Below are positions 1-8,344 of a DNA stretch of 64,000 nucleotides, one piece after another; the first letter of the stretch is position 1; each line of letters begins with the position of its first letter. Both the position numbers and the translations under genes were made by a program. This DNA comes from Bacillota bacterium (lineage in GTDB: Bacteria; Bacillota; Clostridia; Acetivibrionales; JANLFN01). The stretch spans positions 248,001 through 312,000 of the forward strand of contig JAEZTC010000013.1 of NCBI GenBank assembly GCA_023421675.1, in the 5' to 3' direction. Below the pieces are notes generated by a model. That model was not told where the DNA came from and made no database searches. It was given only the letters and a program-made list of their open reading frames with translations.

Positions 1-749
1 CACATTATGATGATAATAAGTTTGATCAGGACAGGCAGGATGTTATAGAAAAAGTCAGACAATCGGGAGTCGCTTTTATTGTAAATGCAGCTTCCAACAT
101 ACCATCTTCAATAGATAGTATAGCCCTTTCGCAAGAATATGAATTTATATATGCTGCAGTTGGGGTACACCCTCAAGATGTTGAAGGTATGAATGATAAT
201 GTTATATCAATGCTTGCTGATTTTGCCCGGGAACCTAAAGTAGTGGCGATTGGTGAGATCGGTTTGGACTACCATTATGATGATGTCCCAAAACCGCTTC
301 AAAAACATTGGTTCGCAAGGCAGATACTACTCGCTAGAGAACTTAAGCTGCCTATAATAATACATGACAGGGAATCCCATGAGGATATACTTAAAATAGT
401 AAAAAAGGAAAACGCCAAAGAAGTGGGAGGAGTCTTTCACTGCTTTTCCGGCAGCGTTGAGATGGCCCGTGAAGTGCTGGATAATAATTTCTACATATCC
501 ATAGGAGGAGTCGCAACCTTTAAGAATGCAAAAAAAATAGTCGATGTAATAAGGGCTATTCCGTCGGACAGGCTTCTTATTGAAACCGACAGTCCGTATC
601 TTGCACCAGAACCATTCAGGGGGACGCGTAACGACTCCAGCTATATTAGATATACAGCTATGAAAGTAGCTGAGATACGGGAAGATTCTTTTGAGAATAT
701 AGCACGTATTACATGCGAAAATGCAAAAAGACTTTTTAACATAGAATAG
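1..749 (+). CDS. tatD: TatD family metal-dependent hydrolase, 5' truncated
   Basis: The reading frame is already open at the left edge (codons in frame from base 3) and ends with TAG at 747-749. The first visible residues (HYDDNKFDQDRQD) correspond to the region just after the N-terminal metal-binding HxH of TatD enzymes, so only about 10-15 residues are missing. Conserved TatD blocks are present: GVHPQD, GEIGLDYH, IIHDRES, GGVFHCFSG and LLIETDSPYLAPEPFRG. The family are TIM-barrel, metal-dependent 3'-exonucleases/deoxyribonucleases acting in the cytoplasm; the exact substrate in this organism is unknown. In Bacillus subtilis the equivalent gene (yabD) precedes yabE, rnmV and ksgA. A YabE-like gene and rsmA also follow here, so the position supports the call. 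The first ATG in frame (189) is internal. Confidence 0.93.
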   Translation, partial: HYDDNKFDQDRQDVIEKVRQSGVAFIVNAASNIPSSIDSIALSQEYEFIYAAVGVHPQDVEGMNDNVISMLADFAREPKVVAIGEIGLDYHYDDVPKPLQKHWFARQILLARELKLPIIIHDRESHEDILKIVKKENAKEVGGVFHCFSGSVEMAREVLDNNFYISIGGVATFKNAKKIVDVIRAIPSDRLLIETDSPYLAPEPFRGTRNDSSYIRYTAMKVAEIREDSFENIARITCENAKRLFNIE

Positions 750-780
750 AATTCAATAAGCCAATGATTGGGGGTTGCAT

Positions 781-1482
781 ATGAAAAAGCTTATTCTTGT
801 AATGGTATGCATAATAGTGCTTGCAATTTTTATTGCACTGAACTATTTGCTTTGGGACAGGGATAACAAAATTCAAAGTTTTCAAGACCTCAACTCAAGT
901 AAGAGTGTTAGTATTGATGCACTTACAGATAAAATTAAAAACCTTGATGAGACTGTAAGACAGCTTAATTCAACAGTAGATAGTCTGGAATCAAAGAACA
1001 AGGAATTATTTAATTCAAATACAGAGCTTGACTCGGATAAAACAAAACTTCAGTCTCAAATTCAAAATTTGAATGCTGCAATATCAAGATTAAAGCTCTC
1101 AGCAAACCTTGATGTCCTTCAGAATAATATAAGAAAATGGACTGAGAGTTTGGAAAAGGGACAATACGATGTATCGTACAGACTCATGGATACTGAGTCT
1201 ATAAACATCGATGCTTTTAAAAGTATGGATGGTTTCAGCGGTTACTTTAAAAATAATATAAAAAGTATTAGTATAAAATCCATAAAGCTTGCGATAGATG
1301 AAATACCTGCAGATAAGGCCGGTAATATCATATATAAGATAGTTTTTGATATAAAAAAGACGGATAATGCTGATGCTACAGATCAGTTTTTCACCGAGGG
1401 TCAAAGTACAATGTATATGACGATAGGTTTTAATATTAAGAAAAACAATTGGGTAATAACAGCAATGACAAAAGCACTCTAA
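781..1482 (+). CDS. Membrane-anchored coiled-coil protein of unknown function
   Basis: I do not recognise this 233-residue protein as a named family. The ATG at 781 follows a GGGGG ribosome site at 770-774; an upstream TTG at 775 overlaps that site and is less likely. It starts with a lysine pair and a hydrophobic segment (about residues 3-22), typical of an N-terminal signal anchor. A long heptad-like stretch rich in Leu, Asn, Ser and Lys follows (about residues 35-110), which looks like a coiled coil. The C-terminal half (about 115-233) is a compact mixed domain that could be NTF2-like, but this is a guess. The protein probably lies outside the membrane, attached by its N-terminus. It sits between tatD and a terminator, so it may be cotranscribed with tatD. 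Confidence 0.75.
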   Translation: MKKLILVMVCIIVLAIFIALNYLLWDRDNKIQSFQDLNSSKSVSIDALTDKIKNLDETVRQLNSTVDSLESKNKELFNSNTELDSDKTKLQSQIQNLNAAISRLKLSANLDVLQNNIRKWTESLEKGQYDVSYRLMDTESINIDAFKSMDGFSGYFKNNIKSISIKSIKLAIDEIPADKAGNIIYKIVFDIKKTDNADATDQFFTEGQSTMYMTIGFNIKKNNWVITAMTKAL

Positions 1483-1496
1483 CAAGTAACAATTAA

Positions 1497-1530
1497 GGCA
1501 CACCAGATTTTAAGGTGTGCCTTTTTCTTT
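1497..1530 (+). terminator. Rho-independent terminator after the coiled-coil gene
   Basis: An 8-bp perfect stem (GGCACACC at 1497-1504 with GGTGTGCC at 1514-1521) has a 9-base loop and is followed by a T-rich run at 1522-1530. It closes the tatD/coiled-coil transcription unit. Confidence 0.9.
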
Positions 1531-1702
1531 TGCATAACTTATGGTAATTAACATAATTATCACACTATTTATATGTACTCATATAATGATATTGTAGCAA
1601 ATCAATATTACAAGCAGAATTGAATGTTTACATAATCCGTACTAACAACTTGAATAACACGGGTTGTTTCAATTCAGTTTGGTTTAATTGGAGGGATTTT
1701 AT

Positions 1703-2233
1703 ATGTATCCGGAAAAAAATAAAAAGACTCTTGATAGTAGTGACAAACAACCACAACAGGAAAAAAATATACCGGTTCAGCAACCTATTCAACAGCCGGT
1801 TCCACAACCTATGCCTATGCCTATGCCTATGCCGATGCCGCAGCCTATGCCAATGCCGCAACCTATGCCGATGCCGCAACCTATGCCAATGCCACAGCCT
1901 ATGCCCCAGGCACCAGCTCCATGCCCTGATATGTGCGGTGGAATGCCGGAAATGGGAATGTGCGGAGATGGTATGATGATGCCTGGTATGTCACCAATGA
2001 TGCCTGGTATGTCACCAATGATGTCACCGGCGATGCCCAGTGATATGACGATGGGTATGAACTGTATGCCTAATCAGATGTTTCAGCAGCAGCCAAGTAT
2101 GTGCTGTCCGTTTTTAATGAACATGCCGTGCCCGTGTCCGTTGCTTAGAGGACAGAACATGGGAATGGGGATGAGTCCTTATGGTGACCCATATATGGGT
2201 AATTATCCACAACTCCCGGGCATGCAGTATTAA
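1703..2233 (+). CDS. Methionine/proline-rich repeat protein, possible spore coat or metal-binding protein
   Basis: The 176-residue protein starts at ATG 1703 behind GGAGGG (1690-1695); an upstream in-frame TTG overlaps the ribosome site. There is no signal peptide or membrane segment. A short charged/Gln-rich head is followed by a PM/PMPQ repeat (about residues 35-68) and a Met-, Gly- and Cys-rich tail with an exact PGMSPMM duplication and several Cys (CPDMCGG, MCG, CCPF, CPCP). I count about 40 Met in 176 residues. Low-complexity Pro/Met/Cys proteins occur among clostridial spore coat and crust proteins, and clustered Met and Cys can bind copper(I); neither role is shown here. It is a single-gene unit bounded by terminators on both sides. 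A CATATAAT box at 1580-1587 resembles sigma-A or sporulation-sigma -10 elements, but no convincing -35 is visible. Confidence 0.7.
   Translation: MYPEKNKKTLDSSDKQPQQEKNIPVQQPIQQPVPQPMPMPMPMPMPQPMPMPQPMPMPQPMPMPQPMPQAPAPCPDMCGGMPEMGMCGDGMMMPGMSPMMPGMSPMMSPAMPSDMTMGMNCMPNQMFQQQPSMCCPFLMNMPCPCPLLRGQNMGMGMSPYGDPYMGNYPQLPGMQY
1808..1909 (+). repeat. In-frame tandem repeat encoding PMPMPQ units
   Basis: Imperfect 6- and 18-base tandem units based on CCTATGCC(G/A)ATGCC(G/A)CA(A/G) encode the PM and PMPMPQ repeats of the Met/Pro-rich protein. Units differ mainly at third codon positions, so the protein repeat is better conserved than the DNA. Such arrays are prone to length change between strains. 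Confidence 0.85.
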
Positions 2234-2249
2234 TTTTATCAGTGGTAGG

Positions 2250-2287
2250 AAAAACAGGTAGTCTTATTTACCTGTTTTTCTATTTTT
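2250..2287 (+). terminator. Rho-independent terminator after the Met/Pro-rich gene
   Basis: An 11-bp perfect inverted repeat (2250-2260 with 2269-2279, AAAAACAGGTA arm) has an 8-base loop. The descending arm ends in T5, followed by CTATTTTTT. Confidence 0.85.
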
Positions 2288-2397
2288 TAGACTATAGATA
2301 AGGAAATAAGGATGGTTTTAGAGAAATATTCTGGGACATGTTTAAAAAATTGCATTGCTTGTAAATACTCCCTCTAAAGGGGTTAGGTGGTATAAAT

Positions 2398-2426
2398 TTG
2401 ACAAATATATCATATTAGATTAAAAT
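2398..2426 (+). promoter_or_regulatory. Sigma-A promoter of the YabE-like gene
   Basis: TTGACA at 2398-2403 and TAAAAT at 2421-2426 are separated by exactly 17 bases. This is a near-consensus housekeeping promoter 43 bases before the start codon of the G5/3D protein. The predicted leader is too short for a riboswitch. Confidence 0.8.
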
Positions 2427-2469
2427 ATCGATAGTCCCTTATTAATATTTGAAACAGGAGGGTTTAGTT

Positions 2470-3528
2470 GTGATACCACTTGCGAAAAATATTAAAAGGT
2501 ATTTTTCTTTGAAAGAGGTCATTGTTGTTGTACTGGCCATAGTTATTGCTGTATCTGCGGGAGTAGCCGTATTCTTCAATCTTAAAAAGGAGGTTGTGAT
2601 AAGCGACAACGGAAAGCAGATAACAGTTAAGACAATGAGGGCTACAGTAGGTGAAGTTCTTGAACAAAACGGTATTAGTGTATCAAAGTATGATTATATT
2701 GAACCGAAGCTAGATTCAAAATTGCAAAGGATAAAAAAGAATTCAGTTACAATAAAAAGAGCAGTACCCATTTACGTATTTATTGATGGGCAGGAAAAAC
2801 AAATAATGACTTACAATGATACTGTAAAGGAAGCGTTTAATTCCAATTCCATTCAGCTTGGAACACTGGATAGAGTTGAAAATGCGAACTTGCAGGACAA
2901 AATTGTAAAAGACATGAAAGTCAAAGTAGTAAGGGTCAGAGAAGAAATTCTTAGTGAACAGACGCCAATTCCTTTCGAGGTTGAGAGCAGGGAAAATGAC
3001 CGCCTTGACAAGGGGACAGAGAAAACTGTTGTAGACGGCAAGGAAGGCACACTTGAAAAATCATATAAAGTTGTATATGAAGATAATATACAGATTTCAA
3101 AAACGCTTGTTAACAACAACATTATTGCAAAACCTGTAAATAAAGTTGTTGAAACTGGTACGGTACTTACTTATCGCACCTCAAGAGGAGATACGATTAG
3201 GTACAAAAAGGTTTTAAACATGAGAGCAACTGCCTATACTGCATCAATTGCAGATACAGGCAAAGGTCCGGGAGATCCGGGATTTGGGATTACGTATACA
3301 GGCGTTAGAGCAAGAAGGGGTATTATCGCTGTTGACCCGAGAGTAATACCGCTTGGAACAAGAGTGTATGTGGAAGTTATGGGAAAGGTTACAGACTACG
3401 GATATGCTGTCGCAGCTGATACAGGGGGAGCTATCAAAGGAAACTTGATTGACCTGTATTTTGACAGTCAGTCCACTGTTAACAACTGGGGATGCAAAAA
3501 TGTCAGAGTCTATTTTGTAATGGACTAG
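2470..3528 (+). CDS. YabE-like cell-wall protein with DUF348, G5 and 3D domains
   Basis: The protein has 352 residues. GTG at 2470 lies 6 bases after AGGAGGG (2457-2463); an upstream in-frame TTG at 2449 has no ribosome site. A signal anchor spans about residues 14-36. Ubiquitin-like DUF348 repeats follow, for example KQITVKTMRATVGEVLEQNGI. A G5 domain lies at about 165-240 and a C-terminal 3D domain at about 255-352. The three aspartates that name the 3D domain are visible in AVDPRVIPLGT, AADTGGAIKG and LIDLYFD. Relatives (B. subtilis YabE/YocH, actinobacterial Rpf-like proteins) are exported peptidoglycan hydrolases or lytic transglycosylases in wall remodelling and spore germination. The 3D fold here is complete, so activity is likely. 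It has its own promoter and terminator and precedes rsmA, as in Bacillus, but rnmV is missing between them. Confidence 0.9.
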   Translation: MIPLAKNIKRYFSLKEVIVVVLAIVIAVSAGVAVFFNLKKEVVISDNGKQITVKTMRATVGEVLEQNGISVSKYDYIEPKLDSKLQRIKKNSVTIKRAVPIYVFIDGQEKQIMTYNDTVKEAFNSNSIQLGTLDRVENANLQDKIVKDMKVKVVRVREEILSEQTPIPFEVESRENDRLDKGTEKTVVDGKEGTLEKSYKVVYEDNIQISKTLVNNNIIAKPVNKVVETGTVLTYRTSRGDTIRYKKVLNMRATAYTASIADTGKGPGDPGFGITYTGVRARRGIIAVDPRVIPLGTRVYVEVMGKVTDYGYAVAADTGGAIKGNLIDLYFDSQSTVNNWGCKNVRVYFVMD

Positions 3529-3617
3529 AGTTAATATATTTGCTTGACAGAGAAAAACTGTGTGTTAAATGAAATTAGTGTTTGACGCACAACAATGTAA
3601 TAAGGGACTTTTGAAAG

Positions 3618-3652
3618 CAAGCCGGAAAAAATATTCCGGCTTGAGTTTTTTT
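3618..3652 (+). terminator. Rho-independent terminator after the YabE-like gene
   Basis: A 10-bp perfect stem (CAAGCCGGAA at 3618-3627 with its complement at 3634-3643), a 6-base loop and T7 at 3646-3652. Confidence 0.93.
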
Positions 3653-3823
3653 GTAACGCTTGGGAGATAACTGTTTAGCCTTTATTTATAAGCTCCCGGT
3701 AGCAGGATTTACAATAAAGCCTTATTATAAATTAAAGACTTTGTTCACTGGATATATGTTCTTAGGTATTAAGAGTTGGGAGTATGGATAAATTAATTTA
3801 AGTTTATAAGCAGGAGCATTTTT

Positions 3824-4681
3824 ATGAATATCAGAGATATGGTAAAAAAGAATAATATAAGGCTTACAAAAGCATTAGGACAGAATTTCCTTACTGATGA
3901 CAGTATAGTAGGAAAAATAGCCGATAGTGCAGAGATTGTAAAAAGCGACCTTGTAATAGAAGTGGGGCCCGGCCTAGGAAGTATGACCGGTCTGTTGGCT
4001 GATAGGGCAGGACAAGTCATTGCTGTAGAAATTGATAAAAGGCTAATAGAACCCCTTACTCAAAACATGGCTGAGTACAGTAATTTCTCGCTTATTAACG
4101 ATGATATAATGAAAATTGATTTAAAAAAGCTGATATATGAAATACGTAATAATAAACCTGATATCAAGGCAGTAAAGGTTGTAGCCAATCTGCCGTATTA
4201 CATTACAACGCCTATAATCATGAAAATACTGGAGGATAATCTTGAGATAGATTGCTGTGTATTCATGGTTCAGCGTGAGGTTGCCGACAGGATGGTAGCT
4301 AAACCCGGCGGTAAGGATTATGGTGCTTTAACGGTTGCAGTCCAGTACAGATCAATACCACAGAAGGCTTTTGATGTTCCGCCCCATTGTTTTATTCCGC
4401 AGCCTGAAGTTTACTCTACGGTTGTGAGGCTAGATATCAGAAAGTCTGCACCTGTAGCTGTGAAAGATGAAAAGCTGTTTTTCAGGGTGGTTAAGGCATC
4501 TTTTGGGCAAAGGAGAAAGACCTTGTTAAATGCACTTCATAATTCCGGCTTTTTTAAGCCTGATAAGGAAAGGTTGGCAGAACTGCTTAAAAGCTTGGGG
4601 ATTGATCCCAATAGAAGGGGTGAAACCTTATCAATAGAGCAATTCTCCGAGTTGTCCAATGCTTTGTATAATGAAAAATAA
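3824..4681 (+). CDS. rsmA: 16S rRNA dimethyladenosine transferase RsmA (KsgA)
   Basis: This 285-residue protein dimethylates the two adjacent adenines of the 16S rRNA helix 45 loop, using S-adenosylmethionine, late in small-subunit assembly. The Rossmann-fold SAM site is visible as ALGQNFLTDD and EVGPGLGSMTGLLA (motif I), with acidic AVEID and NDDIMKID. The catalytic NLPYYITTPI motif (NLPY) lies at about residue 122. The C-terminal helical domain contains the family's QRRKTLLNAL segment. Length is normal. ATG at 3824 follows GCAGGAGC (3810-3817) at good spacing. It is flanked by terminators on both sides, so it is probably a single-gene unit. Confidence 0.96.
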   Translation: MNIRDMVKKNNIRLTKALGQNFLTDDSIVGKIADSAEIVKSDLVIEVGPGLGSMTGLLADRAGQVIAVEIDKRLIEPLTQNMAEYSNFSLINDDIMKIDLKKLIYEIRNNKPDIKAVKVVANLPYYITTPIIMKILEDNLEIDCCVFMVQREVADRMVAKPGGKDYGALTVAVQYRSIPQKAFDVPPHCFIPQPEVYSTVVRLDIRKSAPVAVKDEKLFFRVVKASFGQRRKTLLNALHNSGFFKPDKERLAELLKSLGIDPNRRGETLSIEQFSELSNALYNEK

Positions 4682-4690
4682 AATGTGATG

Positions 4691-4729
4691 TAAGCCGCCA
4701 AATTAATTTCCTGGCGGCTTATTTTTTTT
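4691..4729 (+). terminator. Rho-independent terminator after rsmA
   Basis: A 10-bp perfect stem (TAAGCCGCCA at 4691-4700 with 4712-4721) followed by T8 at 4722-4729. Confidence 0.94.
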
Positions 4730-4808
4730 CATACTGCCACATATACATAATAATAGGTATTTCATGCCTTAATTCGGATGTTGCCGTGTATTAATGTGGG
4801 GTGGGAAA

Positions 4809-6065
4809 ATGGCAGGTAAAATTCATGACCAGAGACATTTTATCATGTTTGAACGTGAAGATCAGGGATTTGAATACGGACAAAGCCCTTCAGGGTATTT
4901 GAAAATAGAGGTTAGAGGTGGTAAGGGTAAACTATCAGCTTTAGCTCAAAATTTGAAATACAGTGATAATTTGTCATACAGATTATACCTTATTAAGTGC
5001 AGCGACTATGAACTGATTCCTATTGACACCGGGACGCTTGTTAAAAAAAATAGTTTTGAAGCTGACTGGGGCTTTGATCCTGAACGGGTAGGAGGGTCAG
5101 GAAATTCAATTGATGAATTCAATATAGCTGCAATAATTGCGGAATACAGCGACAGAAAGAAAGTTCATATTGAGTGCCCTCTTGCTGCATATAGAGGTAA
5201 AAAAATCAGCTGGAGAAGAAAACTTGAGGAATTCCTGTCAGAACCGCCTTTAAAACAGCAGCCAGCAGCTGAAGATTTAATTGATTCAATTGAAACCATG
5301 CAAGAAACTGACGAAGCTGTTCAAACAGATGGCGTTATGGTAGAAAGTATGGAAACAGTTAATAATAATACTATGGACTTTTATCCAGGCACAGAACAAA
5401 TAGCAGAAGAAAGAAACGAAAATTTATCTGAAGCTGATTGTAATTCTGAAATCGGGATAGATGCGATGCCTGACCAAAATCCTCAAGACAGTGCTATTAT
5501 TACTGATGAAGAATACGATAGTGAATTTGGTAAAGGCTGCATTTACAAGGAGAACAATACCTGCGGCTTTAAAGAGGGAACATTAGGCTTTTACAATCCA
5601 TGTGTATATTGCAACATAGGTAACAATGCTAAAAACCAACAATACACAAACAGAGCATTCGGCAGTTCTGACTCGCTTAGGAAAAGTCTTGATAAATATT
5701 TTGAAACTTTTGATCCCTTCGGAAGTAAAAGGAAGGATTATAAATGGTGGAAGGTAAACAATCCGGTATACCTTAATAACGTATTGTATCAATATAATAT
5801 AAGAACTCCGCTGTTATTCAACCCAAAAGTTATGATGGCACATTTTAAGTATAAGCACTTGATTGTGGGTATCTATACCGACCGTATGAGACACAGGGAA
5901 TTTATAGTGTGCGGAGTACCTGGAGTATACAGCGTAGATGAAAAACCCTTTGGAGATATGTGCAGGTGGGTTCAGCTTGAAGGGAACAGACCTAAGCATG
6001 GTGCATTCGGTTACTGGCTGGTTTATATGGACAGCAGAACAGGCAAATTTATTAACCTTGGTTAA
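4809..6065 (+). CDS. Two-domain conserved protein of unknown function
   Basis: I do not recognise a named family. The 418-residue protein starts at ATG 4809 behind GGGTGGG; an in-frame ATG at 4794 lies upstream of the ribosome site. The N-terminal domain (about 1-145) begins KIHDQRHFIMFERED and looks like a beta-rich ligand- or polymer-binding module. An acidic, low-complexity linker (about 150-245) follows, with many Glu, Asp and Asn. A five-Cys segment at about 245-270 (GCIYKENNTCGF, NPCVYCN) may bind metal or form disulfides. The C-terminal domain (about 300-418) ends in aromatic-rich strands (GAFGYWLVYMDSRTGKF). There is no signal peptide or membrane segment. The gene stands alone between terminators. 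The domain-linker-domain plan suggests a scaffold or sporulation-related protein, but that is only inference. Confidence 0.75.
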   Translation: MAGKIHDQRHFIMFEREDQGFEYGQSPSGYLKIEVRGGKGKLSALAQNLKYSDNLSYRLYLIKCSDYELIPIDTGTLVKKNSFEADWGFDPERVGGSGNSIDEFNIAAIIAEYSDRKKVHIECPLAAYRGKKISWRRKLEEFLSEPPLKQQPAAEDLIDSIETMQETDEAVQTDGVMVESMETVNNNTMDFYPGTEQIAEERNENLSEADCNSEIGIDAMPDQNPQDSAIITDEEYDSEFGKGCIYKENNTCGFKEGTLGFYNPCVYCNIGNNAKNQQYTNRAFGSSDSLRKSLDKYFETFDPFGSKRKDYKWWKVNNPVYLNNVLYQYNIRTPLLFNPKVMMAHFKYKHLIVGIYTDRMRHREFIVCGVPGVYSVDEKPFGDMCRWVQLEGNRPKHGAFGYWLVYMDSRTGKFINLG

Positions 6066-6120
6066 ATGCTTAAATATTTATAAGCATTGAAATTATTCTC
6101 TATCTCTTATATAATGTAAA

Positions 6121-6244
6121 AGGCAGAGACCGGAGAACGCTTTCTGCCTGCAATGGTTGCATTTTACGGTGACGTATTTTACATTGATGTGAATTATTGG
6201 GTATCGAGGCCCTGTATGCATTTATATGCGTATGGGGTTTTTTT
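6121..6244 (+). terminator. Structured intergenic region with terminator upstream of amtB
   Basis: Three successive hairpins are visible: AGGCAGA/TCTGCCT (6121-6127 with 6143-6149), TGCAA/TTGCA (6149-6161), and an 11-pair terminator stem (6210-6220 with 6227-6237, several G-T pairs) followed by T7 at 6238-6244. The terminator lies 145 bases after the upstream stop and 98 bases before amtB. It can be either the end of the upstream unit or an attenuator in an amtB leader. No convincing promoter was found on either side. Confidence 0.7.
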
Positions 6245-6341
6245 CATGTGAAGCGGTCATTATATATGCGTTTCATGAATTATCTCTTGAGACAATGGGG
6301 TTGATGGAAAAAATAATCTTATTTTATGAGGAGATGCGGTC

Positions 6342-7685
6342 ATGAGTTTAAGTAGTATTGCAGGCGGATTGAATACAGTGTGGGTGCTTCTTGCAGCTGC
6401 TTTGGTGTTTTTTATGGAAGCGGGCTTTGCAATGTTAGAAGCGGGTTTTGTAAGAGCTAAAAACTCTTTGAACATAATAATGAAGGTTTTTATTGATTGT
6501 TGTGCAGGTTTACTGGGTTATTGGGCAATAGGTTTTGGAATTATGTATGGTGTTGATAAGCTGCATATTTTCGGAACAAGCGGTTTTTTTGTACAGGGAA
6601 GTATGGATAACCTACCTTTCCTTAAACAGTTTGGACTTCCTGTAGAAGTTTATTGGCTTTTCCAGGCGGCATTCGCTGTTGCAGTTGCAACAATTGTTTC
6701 GGGAGCAGTTGCTGAAAGGATGAAGTTTGTACCTTATATGGCTTTTAGTTTCATTGCTACAGCAGTTATCTATCCTATAGCGGGACATCTTATATGGAAT
6801 CCTGATGGACTTTTTGCAAAAATGGGAATGCTTGATTTTGCTGGCTCGGCAGCAGTTCACTCTGTAGGTGGATGGGCTTCTCTTGCAGCAGTTCTGGTTC
6901 TAGGGCCAAGAATAGGCAAATATAAAAAGGATGGTTCGGCAAATGTTCTTCCAGGACACAGTATGCCTTTAGCAGCACTGGGTGCCTTCATTCTCTGGTT
7001 TGGCTGGTTCGGATTCAACCCTGGAAGTGCTTTGAATGGACTTGACAGCAGTATTGCACATATCGCGGTTACTACAAATCTCGCAGCTGCTGCAGGTGGT
7101 CTTATAAGTGCCCTGTTTACCTTGTGGAGATATGGTAAGGTTGATGCAAGTATGACAATGAATGGAGCTCTTGCAGGTTTGGTTGCAATAACTGCAGGCT
7201 GTGCATATGTGAACCTTGTAAGTGCAGTAATCATTGGCGCAATAGCAGGTGTTATAGTTGTTCTTGCAGTTGAACTTGTTGACAGAATGCATGCTGATGA
7301 TCCTGTTGGAGCTATTGCTGTTCACGGCTTCTGTGGTTCGTTTGGAACCCTTGCTGTAGGACTTTTCGCTTCGATAGGAAGTTCAAAGGGCTTATTCTTT
7401 GGCGGTGGTTTCAAGCTTCTCGGAATACAGGCACTTGGTCTTGCAACAGTATCTGTTTGGGCATTCGGAACAACCTTTGGCTTGTTTAAGCTGTTAAAAG
7501 CATTATTTGGAATAAGAGTGAAGGCTGATGACGAAATTGAAGGAATGGATTTAAGTGAACACGGTATAAGGGCATACGCACAATCGCCTATTGATGACAG
7601 CCTTATATTGGAGGATGAAGAAAGCATTTCAGACAAGTTCGGTGTTGAGCCCAATCCCGTGAGGATGACTACCGAAAGAGCATAA
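6342..7685 (+). CDS. amtB: Ammonium transporter, Amt family
   Basis: The 447-residue inner-membrane channel conducts ammonium/ammonia. About 11 hydrophobic segments are visible. Hallmarks include FFMEAGFAMLEAGFVRAKN in the first helices, DFAGSAAVHSVGGW, which carries the first pore histidine, and AVHGFCGSFGTLAVGLF with the second. The C-terminal tail after the last helix contains the conserved EIEGMDLSEHG element that contacts PII proteins. It is then extended by an acidic stretch ending DEESISDKFG. No Escherichia-type cleaved signal peptide is evident; the protein begins directly in helix 1. ATG at 6342 follows GAGGAG at 6328-6333. No glnK/glnB gene is adjacent, unlike many bacteria, so any PII partner must be encoded elsewhere. 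Confidence 0.95.
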   Translation: MSLSSIAGGLNTVWVLLAAALVFFMEAGFAMLEAGFVRAKNSLNIIMKVFIDCCAGLLGYWAIGFGIMYGVDKLHIFGTSGFFVQGSMDNLPFLKQFGLPVEVYWLFQAAFAVAVATIVSGAVAERMKFVPYMAFSFIATAVIYPIAGHLIWNPDGLFAKMGMLDFAGSAAVHSVGGWASLAAVLVLGPRIGKYKKDGSANVLPGHSMPLAALGAFILWFGWFGFNPGSALNGLDSSIAHIAVTTNLAAAAGGLISALFTLWRYGKVDASMTMNGALAGLVAITAGCAYVNLVSAVIIGAIAGVIVVLAVELVDRMHADDPVGAIAVHGFCGSFGTLAVGLFASIGSSKGLFFGGGFKLLGIQALGLATVSVWAFGTTFGLFKLLKALFGIRVKADDEIEGMDLSEHGIRAYAQSPIDDSLILEDEESISDKFGVEPNPVRMTTERA

Positions 7686-7855
7686 AAAAGAGAATAATTT
7701 AAATATTAAAATAAATGACTTTATTGCCGAATTATAGTATAATATAGTAAAATGCTGCATTATAATATGTACAATCTGATTTTTAGAACGCCAAAGTGCG
7801 TTGACTCCTAGAATGTAGGCATTTCTATACAAAAGATAAGAAGGAGCTGGTAGCT

Positions 7856-8266
7856 GTGACGGTTAAAAATAAAGTCGAAATTAGAATAGCCGGCAAAGAC
7901 TACACTTTGGTTGGTGTTGAGTCTGACGAATACATCCAAAAGGTTGGATTGTATATTGACAAGAAAATGAATGAGGTATTAAAGGTTAACAGCACCCTTA
8001 GTACAGCAATGGCTTCGGTACTTACTGCGATTAATGTGGCGGATGATTTTTTCAAAGCTCAGGACAGCGAGAAGTACCTGAAAAAAGAATTGAAACAGGT
8101 AACAGAAGAATTGGAGAAGCTAAGAGAAGAGAATAAAAGGCTTTCTGAGGAAAATGCAATACTGGCAACAAGGAATACAGGCCTGCAACTGGAGCTTGTA
8201 AAGCGCGAAGCAGAGTTAGGTGAAGCAAGAAATTCCATTAGCAAGTCAAACAGACATATAGTTTGA
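7856..8266 (+). CDS. zapA: Cell division protein ZapA
   Basis: The 136-residue protein begins with GTG at 7856, 9 bases after AAGGAG (7841-7846). The N-terminal domain (about 1-60: KVEIRIAGKDYTLVGVESDEYIQKV, then LSTAMASVLTAINVADD) matches the ZapA globular head. Residues about 65-125 are a long charged coiled coil (KYLKKELKQVTEELEKLREENKR) that mediates tetramerisation. ZapA binds FtsZ filaments and crosslinks them at the division site; it is cytoplasmic and non-essential in species studied. The 8297-8326 hairpin terminates it. Confidence 0.9.
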   Translation: MTVKNKVEIRIAGKDYTLVGVESDEYIQKVGLYIDKKMNEVLKVNSTLSTAMASVLTAINVADDFFKAQDSEKYLKKELKQVTEELEKLREENKRLSEENAILATRNTGLQLELVKREAELGEARNSISKSNRHIV

Positions 8267-8296
8267 TTTATAAATCTAATAAAAATATGTATAATA

Positions 8297-8335
8297 AAAT
8301 GGGTTGAATTAATTTTCAACCCATTTATTTTAGAA
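8297..8335 (+). terminator. Rho-independent terminator after zapA
   Basis: An 11-bp perfect inverted repeat (AAATGGGTTGA at 8297-8307 with 8316-8326) with an 8-base loop, followed by a T-rich tract. It sits only 10-20 bases before the next gene, so read-through may supply that gene. Confidence 0.75.
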
Positions 8336-8344
8336 AAGAAGATT

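Noticed and set aside
1808..1909. CRISPR array
   Set aside because: The repeats are contiguous in-frame codon repeats without unique spacers.
2281..2469. c-di-AMP riboswitch before the YabE-like gene
   Set aside because: The predicted promoter lies only 43 bases before the start codon, so the leader is too short, and no ydaO blocks are present.
6857..7325. Long reverse-strand open frames inside amtB
   Set aside because: They are shadows of a well-conserved gene on the plus strand with no codon or ribosome-site support.
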